Source: Diphasiastrum complanatum | Lineage: Eukaryota; Streptophyta; Lycopodiopsida; Lycopodiales; Lycopodiaceae | NCBI GenBank assembly: GCA_029204225.1 | Contig: MU832054.1 | Span: forward strand, 25,720-89,719 | Direction: 5' to 3' | DNA length: 64,000 nt | The notes under the pieces: model-generated | What the model was told of the DNA's origin: nothing | The model's input: the letters and a program-made list of their open reading frames with translations, nothing else | The model's database searches: none | Shown here: one piece after another, positions 1-11,140 of the stretch | Layout of the letters: every line of letters begins with the position of its first letter | Numbering within the stretch: position 1 is the first letter of the stretch | Translations under genes and position numbers: made by a program

Positions 1-1106
1 GATGGATCAGGTGACTCAGAACTATGTTCGGATGGTGTAGATGTAGATTCTGAAGATGGTTCAGATTCTGGCTTTGATGGGAACTATTGGCAACAAGTAC
101 TTTCAGGGGTCAATTCAAGTTTGCAAGATTCCTCAAATCAAGGAAAGACTGAAACGGATTTTCTAATTCGAAACAGGATTTTGTTTCGTAAAGGAAAGGT
201 ATGTGTACCAGAAAATGACACTATAAGGGCCCAAATCTTGCATGAGTGTCATGATAGTCCATGTGCAGGACATCTGGGTATACAAAAAACACTTGACTTA
301 GTTCGAAGGCAATTTTGGTGGCCTAAGATGAAAAGTCAGGTAGAGGCCTATGTACTTAAATGTACGAAGTGCTAGATAAATAAATCAGAAAGGCTAAAAG
401 CTAGTGGCCTATTACATCATTTAGATATTCCTACCCAAAAGTGAGAAAGTATATCTATGGATTTTGTGGTCGGTCTTCCACGTACAGGGAAGGGCCATGA
501 TTCAGTTTGGGTTATTGTTGACAGACATACGAAGTTTGCTCAATTTATGCCAACAAAAAACTGCAGTAAAAGCTTCAAAACTAGCTCAGCTATTTGTGAG
601 AAGCTTTTTCGACTGTACGGGCTGCCTTGCGATATTGTCAGTGACTGTGACCCAAAATTCACTAGGAATTTTTGGCAAGCAGTATTTGAAAACTTGGAAA
701 CAACTTTAAGTATGAGTTCTATAGATAATCCAGAATCAAACTATCAAACGGAAAGGACCAATCAGACGATGGAGGATATGCTTCGAGCATATGTGGGCCA
801 TCGACGGTCTGATTGGGAACAATACCTTTCACTGGTGGAATTTGCATATAACAGTGCAAAATATTCAGCGACCGAATTTAGCCCTTTTATGCTTATGTAT
901 GGTTTTCAACCTCGATCACCAATTAGTGTTGACATGAAAAACCTATGGGTGCAAGCCGCAGCTGATTCCTTGCGGATATGCAAGTAATGTTACAGCTGGC
1001 TAAAGAAAGCATAAGAAGTCCCCAAGACAGGGCAAGGCACTATGCTGATCTATCTCGGAAGCACCAGAAGAATTTTCCAAATTTTTTCCAACAAGGAAAA
1101 ATTTAA
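1..1106 (+). pseudogene. Ty3/gypsy pol fragment (integrase), decayed
   Basis: This is the 3' part of a Ty3/gypsy polyprotein. The integrase zinc-binding module is visible at about 230-375 (HECHDSPCAGHLGIQ, then CTKC). The core follows at 457-987, with MDFVVGLPRTGKGHDSVW, IVDRHTKFAQF and IVSDCDPKF, and then ERTNQTMEDMLRAYVGHR. It is broken by stop codons at 373-375 and 442-444 and again near 985, and the region after the core is out of frame. The protein is close to the element at 56.4-60.9 kb on the other strand, so both belong to one family. The 5' part lies outside the window. This is a dead copy with no expected function. Confidence 0.9.
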
Positions 1107-1109
1107 GTT

Positions 1110-1123
1110 AAAGGGGGAAGGAA
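1110..1123 (+). other. polypurine tract of the Ty3/gypsy element
   Basis: A purine run (AAAGGGGGAAGGAA) sits just after the end of the pol remnant and is followed by TG. This is the usual layout of the plus-strand primer next to a 3' LTR. The element at 56.4 kb has a matching tract, which supports the call. Confidence 0.6.
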
Positions 1124-1866
1124 TGCTACATACCTATGTAACTAGCAGTACTTCACACCCTATTAGTCCATTTAGTGTTGGGGGCTACATGGCAAGGTAC
1201 CCTTAGGACTAAGGATATGTGCCTTGGATAAAGACAGACAAGTGACTATACCTTAGTCAGAGGTATGGAGTCATGTGACCCTTGGATAAGAGATACCCTT
1301 AGGATTAAGGATAGGTGTCTTAGATAAAGGTACTAGTGTCCTTGGATAAGGGCAGGTAGGTGTCTATACCTTGGATGGAGGTATGGAACCTAGAGAGGTC
1401 TTAGAAAGTCATTGGATGACTATATTTCTAAACCTTGGGCCTCAACCTTGAACCATATCACTTTATTGGTCTTGGACCAAAGTATACATGCACAACTTGG
1501 GCAATGGGTCCTAGTAGGAGGGCGCCCTCCTAAAGGGTCCATTAAGTTTCAAGTTCCACAAGAATAGTAATCAAAGGTCATAAGTTATGGAAGTTGTCTG
1601 ATGACCTTCCATAAGCCTATGAAGGCTCTTGACCATGCAATCCCCATGCAGATCAACTATAAATAGGTCACATTTCCTCATGTAGTCCTCCTGCCTATGT
1701 CCATCTCACATACATGCAATACTCCATATGTCTCAATTAGAGTGTCTGGGTCCTCTCAAGGTTATTAGTCACAAATTGGCCTTGACATGGAATTAAATCA
1801 CGACGTGACCAACAATCTCGAATACTGGAGGGCCGATATACCATATTAGGACTATTCCAGGTCTTT
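1124..1866 (+). repeat. LTR of the Ty3/gypsy family, partial
   Basis: This LTR-like stretch begins with TG directly after the polypurine tract. It contains a degenerate tandem duplication of about 100 bp (near 1198-1298 and 1299-1395), built on repeats of CTTGGATAAGG and ACCCTTAGGA-TAAGGATA. A TATA-like CTATAAATAG lies near 1657, which suits a U3 promoter. The 3' end is not clean because the segment merges into the inverted repeat around the copia fragment. Exact borders and target-site duplications could not be fixed by eye. Confidence 0.5.
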
Positions 1867-1882
1867 AACCAAATATGGCCAT
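1605..1882. repeat. left arm of inverted repeat flanking copia fragment
   Basis: This segment matches the reverse complement of 3872-4125 at high identity. Shared landmarks are the TATA-like CTATAAATAG, GCAATACTCCATATGTCTCA, CTTGACATGGAATTAAATCA and CCATATTAGGACTATT. The match continues a few bases into the flank of the copia fragment. It looks like two LTR pieces in opposite orientation. Confidence 0.8.
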
Positions 1883-3893
1883 AATAGGAGGGTGGAGGTT
1901 CATTTGTCGTACTTTTTTTGGATCTTGAACTGAGGTTTTGAGACTTTGTTTAGGGGTCTTTTGCTTGCGAGGCCTCTTTGTGGGAACATTAGTCCTATCA
2001 ATAGGCTGATGCCTGGGAGCAGAGCAATCACCCTTGTGAAGTCTACAATATCTACCTCTAATTCTATGCAAAATTTGGGAATCCTTGGGCATTATGGTGA
2101 CCCTCTTAGCATGAATGGAAATAAAAAATGAATCTTCGAAAACCAGACTCATATACTCCTTCGCGGCATCTCAACTGCAAGTTGTTGGAGGTAATGGCTA
2201 AAAATCAAGTTGTGATTGGTCTTCCAAGTTCGTTAACTAGCATCAATCATGTTTGTGAGTCTTGTGCTTTGTCAAAGTCACATAGACTACCTTATACTAG
2301 ATCTACATCTAGATCTACAAAGCCTTTTCAAGTTGTACATTTGGATATTCATGGAATTACTACAATTAGCAATAATGGAGCTAATATGTATGTAACTTTC
2401 ATTGATGATTTTAGTAGATTTTGTTGGATCTATCTACTAAAGAGCAAATGTGAAGTGTATGATGTCCTTGTGAAGTTCAAGCATGCAAGGGAGAACCAAT
2501 TTTCCACAAGGATCAAGTGCTTGAGGAGTGACAATGGTGGTGAGTATATCTCAACCAAGTTCAAGGCCTTTTGTGATGAGCATGGGATCAAGAGGGAGTA
2601 CACAACTCCAAGGACAATAAAATGGAGTGGCCAAGAGGAAGAATAGGACTCTATGTGAAGTGCCAAAGCCATGAGGTTAGGAGCTAATCTTCCAAAACCA
2701 TTTTGGGATCAAGCCTTGTTGTGTGCTAATTTTTTATGCAATAGGTGGTCAAGTGCTATATTGAATGGAAGGACACCTTTTGAGATGCTATTCAAGAGGA
2801 GGCCGAGTCTCAAGTTTTTTTAGAACTTTTGGATGCACTTGCTATTTCAATATAGCTCTTGATGATAGGACAAACGAGCATCCATCTTCAAGGAAAGGTA
2901 TATTTGTTGGATATAGTGAGGTGAGTAAAGCCTACAAGGTTTACATTCCTACTACTAATAAGGTGATTATTGGTAGAGATGTCATTTTTGATGAGGGAAA
3001 AATTCCAAAAGTGTCTTCAAGTAATGATGATGTGGATGGATCTAACAATCTTGATGTTGATGTAATGGATCCTACTTTAGATGGTGATGATGAAGGACCT
3101 TCATCAAGTCAAAAGCCAAGGAGAACATCAAGGAAAAGACAAACACCTTCAAGGCCCACATATGATGATATTAAGAAAGTGGTTGCTAGAACAAACTTTG
3201 CTTTCCTAACCTCTTTTGATGAACCTACATGTGTAGATGAAGCAAGGAACAAAGAGGAGTGGATCCAAGCAATGAATCTTGAGTATCAAGATTTTATGAA
3301 GAATGAAACATGGAGATTGGTGGAGTTACCTAAGGACAAGAAAGCCATTGGATGCAAATGGATCTTCAAAGTGAAGGCTAACCAAGATGGATCTATCAAT
3401 AAGCATAAAGCAAGGTTGGTGGCCAAGGGATATGCACAAGAATATGGTATTGGCTAGGATGAGACCTTTGCACCCGTGGCAAAGATGGTAAGCATTCGGG
3501 TCGTCATCTCTCTTGCTACTCTTTATGGATGGGATCTATGGCAATTGGACATTACAAATGCATTTTTGAATGGTGATCTTGAGGAGGAAGTGTACATGGA
3601 GCAACCCAAGAGCTATATTTTATCTACAAAGCCAAATCATGTGTGTCTTCTACAAAAGAGTTTGTATGGTCTTAAGCAAGCACCAAGGAGTTGGTATGCT
3701 AAGCTTAACACAATTTTACTCTCTCAAAGCTTTGTTATGAGTGAGTTTGATCATTCACTTTATTATAGGTTTGCTGGAAATGATGTTACCATTTTGATAA
3801 TCTATGTGGATGATATCATCTTGAGTGGTGGAAACAATCAAGATGCCGATGAGATCAAGAGTGCTTGTTATGGCCATTTTTGGTTAAGGACCT
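1883..3893 (+). pseudogene. Ty1/copia pol fragment (integrase to reverse transcriptase)
   Basis: This is a copia-type polyprotein fragment. Codons from 2128 read through the pre-integrase cysteine region (CESCALSKSHRLPY) into the integrase core, with HLDIHG, FIDDFSRFCW and LRSDNGGEY. The frame breaks at 2644-2646. From 2765 the frame carries the end of integrase and the linker (KGIFVGYS). Reverse transcriptase follows, with GCKWIFKVKAN and KARLVAKGYAQ, a stop at 3455-3457, then QLDITNAFLNGDLEEEVYM, LYGLKQAPRSWY and the catalytic YVDDI near 3808. It ends mid-RT at 3893, with no RNase H. Gag and protease are missing too. It is dead and is enclosed by inverted LTR-like arms rather than its own direct LTRs. 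Confidence 0.92.
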
Positions 3894-4125
3894 GAAATAG
3901 TCCTAATATGGTAGACCGGCCCTCTAGTGTTCAAGATTATTGGTCATGCCATGATTTAATTCCATGTCAAGGCCTGTTTGTGACTAATTACCTTGAGAGG
4001 GCCCATACACTCTAATTGAGACATATGGAGTATTGCATGCCTGTGTGACAGATATAGGTAGGAGGACTGCATGAAGAGATGTGATCTATTTATAGTTGAC
4101 CTGCATGGGGATTGCATGGTTACAT
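3872..4125. repeat. right arm of inverted repeat flanking copia fragment
   Basis: This is the reverse complement of 1605-1882 and carries the same landmarks in inverted order, including the TATA-like box (as CTATTTATAG, near 4084). The copia reading frame ends inside it. Confidence 0.8.
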
Positions 4126-4343
4126 GCACATGACTCTACTCTCTATATAATGACGTGGGGATTCTCCCGTCGACATATTGGATTTAGGTTACCAGTTTCT
4201 CTCTTCTCCTCTTGCTTCACATGGCATGGCTTGGGGGCTAGATCCAAGTTTGATCTAGATTTGGTTGGGAGGTTTGGCTCCATAGTCTCTCCTATTGTGT
4301 TCTCCTATCCTCATCTTAAGGGTTATCCTTGAGGGTCTTAACA
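4126..4343 (+). repeat. 3' end of an LTR in plus orientation
   Basis: It shares GGGGGCTAGATCC, GATCTAG and TTTGGTTGGG with the LTR of the element at 55.9-56.4 kb (plus strand here, minus strand there). It ends directly before a primer-binding site. It is therefore the U5-side end of an LTR of the same family, inserted next to the inverted-repeat arm. Confidence 0.55.
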
Positions 4344-4344
4344 T

Positions 4345-4357
4345 TGGTATTAGAGCC
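4345..4357 (+). other. primer-binding site, initiator-Met tRNA type
   Basis: TGGTATTAGAGCC differs at one position from the common plant retrotransposon primer-binding site complementary to initiator methionine tRNA (TGGTATCAGAGCC). It marks the LTR/internal junction of a plus-strand element. Confidence 0.7.
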
Positions 4358-5154
4358 TGACTAAGATGCGGTCTTGGATAGGAGTGGAGACAAACTCTAC
4401 ATCGGATTGGAAGCTAGGAGCACTTGGAGTAACATCCCGGTTGAGTGCTGTTTTCTCAATGGAATTGGATTCACTAATTCCGGTGGTCAGCACACCTTTC
4501 GAAATTGGTAGAGTGCACTTCTACATGGTTGATTTTGGTAAAGATGCTGTGAATTAGCTTGAATTCATTTGTAATTCCCTGTTTCTTGAGGAATCTTCCA
4601 ATTGAGGTGAATGATCTGCTTTGATGGATCTGGTTGCCTGTTTTATTGTTAAATTCTGCTGGGTTAAAAGACTAAATGATTTGCATGAATCCAAAGTTGT
4701 CCTGAATCTGATTATGGAATTTTGTTCATTGACAAATTGATGGTGATTCAATTTATCCAGAAGTATGAACAAAAAATAAAAATAATTGGATTTCGGTAAG
4801 TGCATGTGAGGCTTTTATGTTTTGAATCATCAGGCTAGGATGCACAATTGTGGACAGAATTCGGATTTGCTGTTATTTAGTTTGCTGGTTCTTAGCAGAG
4901 TGCTTGGGTAATGTCAATTGAACTCCATGTTTGTGGACTAAACAGTCCCTTGTGGAAGCAATTTTGGTGATACTAAGATGTTGGTAAATCACCACTGATA
5001 AGAGTTGTAATAAGCCCGAACGTGAGTTTGATTCTGAGATCCACCGCCTTTCGGTCTTCATGTCTTCTTCGTCTTTCGTCCTCGCCATTGAGCTTTTCTG
5101 GGATCCCATATGCATATTTTGGCATATGTTGAGGAACCTGCCCTCTCCCTCACA
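4358..5154 (+). other. retroelement leader remnant, no gene recognised
   Basis: Sequence after the primer-binding site. It has only short open frames and no recognisable gag. It is probably the untranslated leader of the element, passing into anonymous AT-rich DNA. Confidence 0.35.
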
Positions 5155-5330
5155 TGATCGTGGGTGCACAGGAGAGGGGCACCGACGTTGGTGCTCGAGA
5201 CGTGCTTAGGTGGCTGTCTGGTACTCGACATCGAACCTGGCCGAGACCCCTAGGCCCACTCCCTGGGACGCCCAAGGGACTTCCCGGGGCCCCGGGGCCG
5301 AAAGAGCCATGGGTAATTGCTCGTTGGGCT
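5155..5330. other. GC-rich island in AT-rich repeats
   Basis: A stretch far richer in G and C than its surroundings, with CCCGGGGCCCCGGGGCC near 5284. It is open in the plus frame 5154-5360 but does not resemble a known protein. It separates retroelement leader sequence on the left from minus-strand coding debris on the right, so it may be an inserted fragment. Confidence 0.3.
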
Positions 5331-5359
5331 TGTCCGAACATCAACATTGGTCTGCAGTG

Positions 5360-6974
5360 ATTGATCTCTCTATAATTGCTTGAAAACTGGATCAGTTTGA
5401 GTGGCCTTTTTTGATGTATCTTTAGCTGGTATATCCGTCTGCATTGATTGGGGGTCTTGGTGTTGAGCCGGTTCTTCATCAGAGGTCTGGATATGGCTTG
5501 AATTATATTTTGCCTCTTCTAGCTCATCTTTCAGCTTCTCGTACTCTGCCATCCGCGGTTGTAAATACCGCAGCTGGAAGGACTGGATAATTTTCTCTTG
5601 AATACCCTTCCAAGCCACTGGATCAATCTTGTATCTTCCATGGGAAACGCAGGCTCCAATTGTGACTTCAGCGCTGATTCGCCACAAAATGGCTTCCTTG
5701 ATCTATTTTTTATATATCATATTCCCCTGCTTCAGCATCTTTGTGGAACTCTGTAATTGAAGAACATAGTCTTGCAACTGCTTCTGGCTAGATTTGACGT
5801 CCTTCAACTGATTTTCTAGTTCCTTATTGGTGCTTTGGAGGGCCGCCCGTGCATGTCTTTCTTCCTGTATAAAGCTTGCAGGGTCTGGAGTTGTTGCTTG
5901 AGCAATGCATTTCGTTTTCAGATTGATTGGATTGATCTTGCATTGCCTCCAACGTCTGGCATCAAATCTGCCTTGGGCTTCCTCTAGGGCTATGTCTTCT
6001 TCGTCAGCTCGATTTGAGCTTCTTCGAGTTCCTTGTTCTTCTGCAATAATTTTGACTTGGTTGCTTCCAGCTCTTCATCCTTCTGAATAAAATCAGCTCG
6101 TATAGTGTTGTGCTTGCTTCCTTGAAATCTTTTTCAGATTGACAAAGTGCTGGATGAATGCTTGGGTGTCTGGTAGCAGCATCCCGAAGGTCTTTAAATA
6201 AAGCTCTTCGTCAAGGACAGGTGGTTCAACATCATCATCCTGTTCTTGGTGAGTATCAGGATTTTCCTTATCTTGGTATGTCGCTTCTGTCTGAATATCA
6301 ACCTGCATCGGCTCTTGCTCAACAACATCTTCAGTATCGGCTTCTGCCTTTGGTTCTTGAACTTTATCATTGCTGGAGACTGGCTTGTACTACGATGAGG
6401 GAGAAGACATTCTCACCGAGCTTGTATTATTCTGTGGTGAAGATGAGGACACAAGTTCAGTAGAAATTGCCTTTGATGTCTGCATCTGAGAATCGCCCTC
6501 AATAGATGGAGCTAACTCTGGCAGCACTGGCACAATCATGATATCTTCCTATATAGATAAAATTCTAGCATGCATACATAATATTCCAAACAAAAAACCT
6601 AGTTTAGAAAATTGTTTATCTTTGACTAATTTACAGAATTGTTTAAAAGCAATATGTTTGAAAGCAATATGCTCTCCATTTAGAGCTCTGAGCAGGTATC
6701 CCATATTTTTGTTGGGGATTGTATACTCTTGCTCAGATAGGAATATTGAAACAAGAGCGAAGTGAACAAAACTCTTGAGATTGGGATCTCTGATATAAGA
6801 CAATTTATATCCTCTCTTCTCAAGGTATGCTTCCTCCTGAAAAACTCCTCTTCGGGTAATATAATCAGGCTTGGTAACTAGAATGGTGTCGTCTATAGGC
6901 AAGGCTAATGCATGACAATAAAATCTTTTGTGATGATAATTTCTGGTTGCGGACGACAATACAAATGTGTCCAT
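5360..6974 (-). pseudogene. unidentified coiled-coil ORF downstream of Ty3 integrase
   Basis: Protein-like sequence read on the minus strand in pieces: 6974-6549 (starting MDTFVLSSATRNYHHKRF), then an acidic Glu/Asp/Gln-rich section around 6308-6093 (ENPDTHQEQDDDVEPP), then 5687-5370 with a charged helical part (MAEYEKLKDELEEAKYN). The pieces follow one another in order with stops and frame changes between them, so this was probably one ORF of roughly 500 codons. It lies about 0.9 kb downstream, in transcript sense, of the minus-strand integrase at 7886-8960. Its position recalls the extra 3' ORF of some plant Ty3/gypsy lineages. No family was recognised. It could instead be the 5' ORF of a second element. 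Confidence 0.45.
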
Positions 6975-7885
6975 CCTCTGTTTCGTTTAAGTTTCAAATC
7001 AGCTCTCGGCATAACTCTGATAAAATCACTGATGGATCGAATTGAAGTAATCCTTCAATTCTAGCTCGAATGGCCAGAGGTTGCAAAACTGGTAAAACTG
7101 GTTTTGGATGGGTTTTAAAAACAATGGCCATGACGATGATAGAAGACAAAATCAACGATGGTAGTCGTGAGCGTATTGGATCGTAAGATGAACAACAACT
7201 TAACGATTAGGAACAAAACAGAGAAAATGAGAATGAACGAAAAAGTAGAAGTGTTTGAAGTGTTCGGGATATTAATTATATATCGGCGGATTAAACCAGT
7301 ATTTAAAAAAAATTGTCTTTCTAATATTGTAGGTACAATCCTAAAAAATAAAGTCTAAAAGTATTAAATGTAAATAGCTTCTTTGGTAGAATAAATTGGC
7401 CGAATATCGCGAAACCATGTGTTTTTCACTTACTAAAAATGGTATATATACTAAGATAACAAATTCCACAATAGTGTCACAATTTTTGCTAAACGCAATG
7501 GAAATTATACGTGGAGCGAAGGTTTTGTGCATATTTCTTATATGTTGGAAATAAGTTGGAAACAAATACAAACAATGTCGACATTTTCAGAAATTAAAAA
7601 CAGCAAGTGGATGTGGCAGGTAAATGGCAAAGATACTAATAAAAGTGTTGGGTTTTTTGCCAATAATTCATAGTGAAATAACAAGGGCAATCAATGTGCT
7701 GTGTCGCATTTTTTGGCACAGGTAAAACGTGAACCTTGCAAACATATATGGAACAATAACTGTCGCATATTTCGCATTCTTCATTAAAGCCGCGAAGCTT
7801 ATCTTGCTATTTCTGTTCAGAAATCAGTCATATTATTCCTTCACTCCATTTACTCGGGTAAGAAGTAAATGTCCTTCGAGATCTT
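6975..7885. other. AT-rich spacer, possible LTR
   Basis: No gene seen. AT-rich sequence between the minus-strand integrase and the unidentified ORF. It may be spacer or an old LTR. No TG..CA ends or polypurine tract could be placed with confidence. Confidence 0.25.
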
Positions 7886-8960
7886 CTAACTGTAACGATC
7901 CATTGTTAAAGACTTCATCGACCTTATAAGGTCCCATCCATCTTGTGTGCAATTTCCCTGGAAACAACATGTGTCTATTGTCATACAGAAGCACATAGTC
8001 TCCATGTTTAATTTGATCTTTTTGATCGATTGATCAAAATTATATTCTCTTTTATTTTGGACCCGTTCAGTTTCTATTAATGCTAACCGATGGTCCTCCT
8101 CCAACTGCATTAGGGCAATCATTCGCTCTTGGAGGCTATCATTTTCATCCATCTGTTTCTCATTATCAATGCGAAAGTTTGGAACTTTAAATTCTATGGG
8201 TAATATCGGGTGCATTCCATATACAAGGTAATATGGAGTCTGCCTAGTTGTAATTTTCTCGGCAGCTCGATATGCCCATAAAACTAATGGTAACTTCTGA
8301 TCCCGATCGAAAGAATGTGTTTCTGTCACTTTGTTCAAAATTTTGCACAAGATCCCGTTAGCTCGCTTAGTAAATCCATTTGCTTTAGGATTATACGGAG
8401 TGGTTTGATGATGTGTGATGGAAAAATACGATAACATAGTTTCAATGGTTTGATTAAGAAAATGGGTTCCCCTATCACTTACAAGTTCTAAGGGACATCC
8501 ATACCGAGTGATGATGTTTTGAAACAAAAATTTTGCCACTGTTTTGGCATCATTTTTTACTGTGGCTTCGGCCTCTACCATCTTAGTAGCATAGTTCGTT
8601 GCAACGAGAATGTAATGATGGCGGGGTTTACGAGTGGTTGGCTTGATAGGCCCTATGAAATTTCCCCATTTCTCAAACGGTGCTAAGGGAATGATTGGTG
8701 TAAGTGGCCAATGTGTCGCAAAGCTGGGTTTCCCCATCCTCTGACATGGATCACATTTTTGAATGAAAAGTTTAACGTCTCTATAAAGTGTAGGCCACCA
8801 ATACTTAGCATTTATAATTTTTTTGGTAGTATTTTTAAGCACATAATGGCCCTTCGAATCTTCTTCATGTAGTTTCTTTATATGATAGTGATCTCGGTGG
8901 GTTCCAAACAACGGTGAAGGTTATCATCAGCTCCTAACTTATATAGTACCTTATCTATAA
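7886..8960 (-). pseudogene. Ty3/gypsy integrase, catalytic residues lost
   Basis: The frame 8911-7886 encodes most of an integrase. It has a zinc-binding end (KLHEEDSKGHYVLKNT, then YWWPTLYRDVKLFIQKCDPC), the core and a C-terminal part. Just upstream the preceding frame reads IIDKVLYKLGADDNLHRCLE, the usual lead-in, so a frameshift lies near 8910. The first catalytic aspartate is replaced by asparagine (LVATNYATKMVEA where ATDY is usual). The second is kept (LVSDRGTHF). The glutamate position holds lysine (PKANGFTKRANG). The enzyme would be inactive. RT and RNase H are missing upstream. The motif style suits the Tat/Athila side of plant Ty3 elements, but that placement is only an impression. 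Confidence 0.85.
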
Positions 8961-10219
8961 TCGAAACTTCCCTTCAAAGTGTTATTTGGCCTTCCTTTTG
9001 GAGTTTCACTTTTTCTTGATAATTCCCGGTTTTGAACTTCATTTCCGAAGTTGACCAATATGACCTTGCGGAATGAGTTTCGGGTATTCCAAAAAAAATA
9101 AAGGTGAGTCTGACGTTTGCCGGCAATTTTCATCATGAAAACTTCATACAACTTTCCGAGTACCACTTTGACACTCAAATTGAAGAATTGCATTGTAAGA
9201 TTCATATGAGCGAAGTTTTCTCTGTCGAACTTCATCTGCAAAAATTCTTATGTGAAGTTTGGTCTGACTTTCCTCTTGAAGTTTTCAATAGCTCCTACCC
9301 TTCAAATTTATTTTTAAGACTTGGACCATTATCTATTTGAATTCAACTCCTCCTCTTTGAAATTGAAGTGTTAACCTTTTTCATCATTTGTCAGGAACCT
9401 TTCTCCACATGTGTCCGAAGTTTGTTAGGAATTATTTATTGTCAAAATATTTGTCACCTTTTTTTACACATGGAGTATTCAAAAGTGAATAATGGCACCT
9501 TTGACTTAGGAATCTGTCCTCACGGGATTCTTTTAAGAGTATTTTCCCCAACAACATCCGTCTCTATTATCCTAGCGCTTAATGACATTCTCATCTTCCA
9601 GTCTCTTTTTTTCCCATGGGCATTGTTCTTATCTTGTCTGTGGAATATGTGTGCCGTCATCATGATCCTTGCAAAGGTCCCTGTGTCTTTTCATTTTCAA
9701 CGCACTTCACAGGCTTGTGGAGGGTGATAGCCATTCTTGACACACCTAGTAACTCCTCAACATTTTCATAAATTTATTACATAGACCGGTTCCTCTTCAA
9801 ATTAGCCCTTTTTCTCATAGTTATCGAGCATTTTCTTCAACCCAATAAAACTCTGTATTTTTGGCTTTGAGAACTAGGGTTTTGCTTGATGTCTAGGTAG
9901 AGCCTCGAATCTCAATGTTATTGATGGAGATGAAATTTTTGACGGGCACTGTGTGTGTACTGTGTTGGTGATCAATTTTGTTAGAAAATAACTTGCCTAA
10001 AACACCTTGTTGATGGTTCTACTCATATTGTTGGTCTTATTCCCATTGTCGATATATTTGAACTGTTTGATAGTGATGTTGTTGTTGTTGTTATGCTCCG
10101 TGACTGAGATTTCCCTAGTTGGTAGGTTGGATCAAAACGCATTGTGGTCTTTTATTAACAAAATGTCATAAGTACATTGAAAGCGTTGTTTACATGCTTC
10201 TAAATTACTGGAAAAATAT
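8961..10219. other. no gene recognised
   Basis: Low-complexity T-rich DNA. Between about 9040 and 9300 the word GAAGTTT/AACTTC recurs many times on both strands. Open frames are short and show no protein signature. Confidence 0.3.
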
Positions 10220-10522
10220 TTACAGAATCACAACTTGAGAAGGTCTCTCCTCCTCAATCCTTGGCACACTTGAACCTTGAGAATGACTCTCCTCCTCAAT
10301 CCTTGGCACACTTGAACCTTGAGATGACTCTTTAAGATCCTCTTCATGGTGTTCCTTCTTGATGGAGATTCGAGACCTCCATGTCTCATAATGATCATAA
10401 CAACCATGAACATACAATATGTACTTCCTATGATTATCAAGATTACTTATGCTAGAAACATAAGTCCAAAAATCACCACAACTTGGCATGATTTTTCTAA
10501 CATTAGGGGAATTAGAACTCAA
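10220..10522 (-). CDS. small ORF of unknown function with in-frame repeat
   Basis: A 100-codon frame starting MSSNSPNVRKIMPSCGDFW. It has a His/Tyr-rich middle (YILYVHGCYDHYETWRSR) and a 14-residue unit (QGSSVPRIEEESHS) repeated in frame at the C-terminus. No family is recognised. There is no sign of introns or of neighbouring exons. It may be a fragment of a retroelement protein or a spurious frame kept open by the repeat. Confidence 0.2.
   Translation of the reverse strand: MSSNSPNVRKIMPSCGDFWTYVSSISNLDNHRKYILYVHGCYDHYETWRSRISIKKEHHEEDLKESSQGSSVPRIEEESHSQGSSVPRIEEERPSQVVIL
10242..10326. repeat. 42-bp tandem duplication
   Basis: Two copies of a 42-bp unit (starting at 10245 and 10287) containing CAATCCTTGGCACACTTGAA. 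The period is a multiple of three and keeps the minus-strand frame open. Confidence 0.85.
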
Positions 10523-10529
10523 AATGGGT

Positions 10530-11140
10530 CCTTTGTCAAGATGCTTTTTTGACTTCGCATGCTTTCAACGCTTATGTATCCCAATCAATGGTGTCCATCT
10601 GTGACGAACTGTAACAGTGGCTGACGGGGACGAAAATTGTTTTTGCCTTAACCGGCCAAATTTTCATGATTTTCAAATATCCCACGGAGTTCTATCTAAA
10701 TCTATGCTAAAACTAGTTGAAGAGAGAGAGTGAAAAATATCAACTAGTTCAGTTGATTTATCTTGTCAATTTTGAGGCCAATATGAAATCTCAACTTAGA
10801 GATAGATTTATATTTGTCAATAAAGGCCTAAATAGTGTTTTTATTATTTCTGACAAGTAGATAAATGGATGAGGTTAGATTTGGACCCATTCTAATTGGC
10901 TACTATAGATACATTGCATCTAGACTAGAATTTCTAGGTTTTTTTATGAAGTACCAAGAAGTTACCATTTAGGGCAAGTTTAGGGCAATTGGCCAAATGA
11001 AATTTCAGCAGCTATACCAGTGTGGAGGAAGTATCATTGTATTCTCTTTTTATGTGGAGAATTCATCTCTTTTGATTCTATGTCAATCTCATGTGTATTT
11101 CTCAAGATATTTTGATTTCTAGTGTGGAGTTTTGACATTC
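10530..11140. other. no gene recognised
   Basis: AT-rich intergenic DNA left of the fold-back element. No supported feature. Confidence 0.3.
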
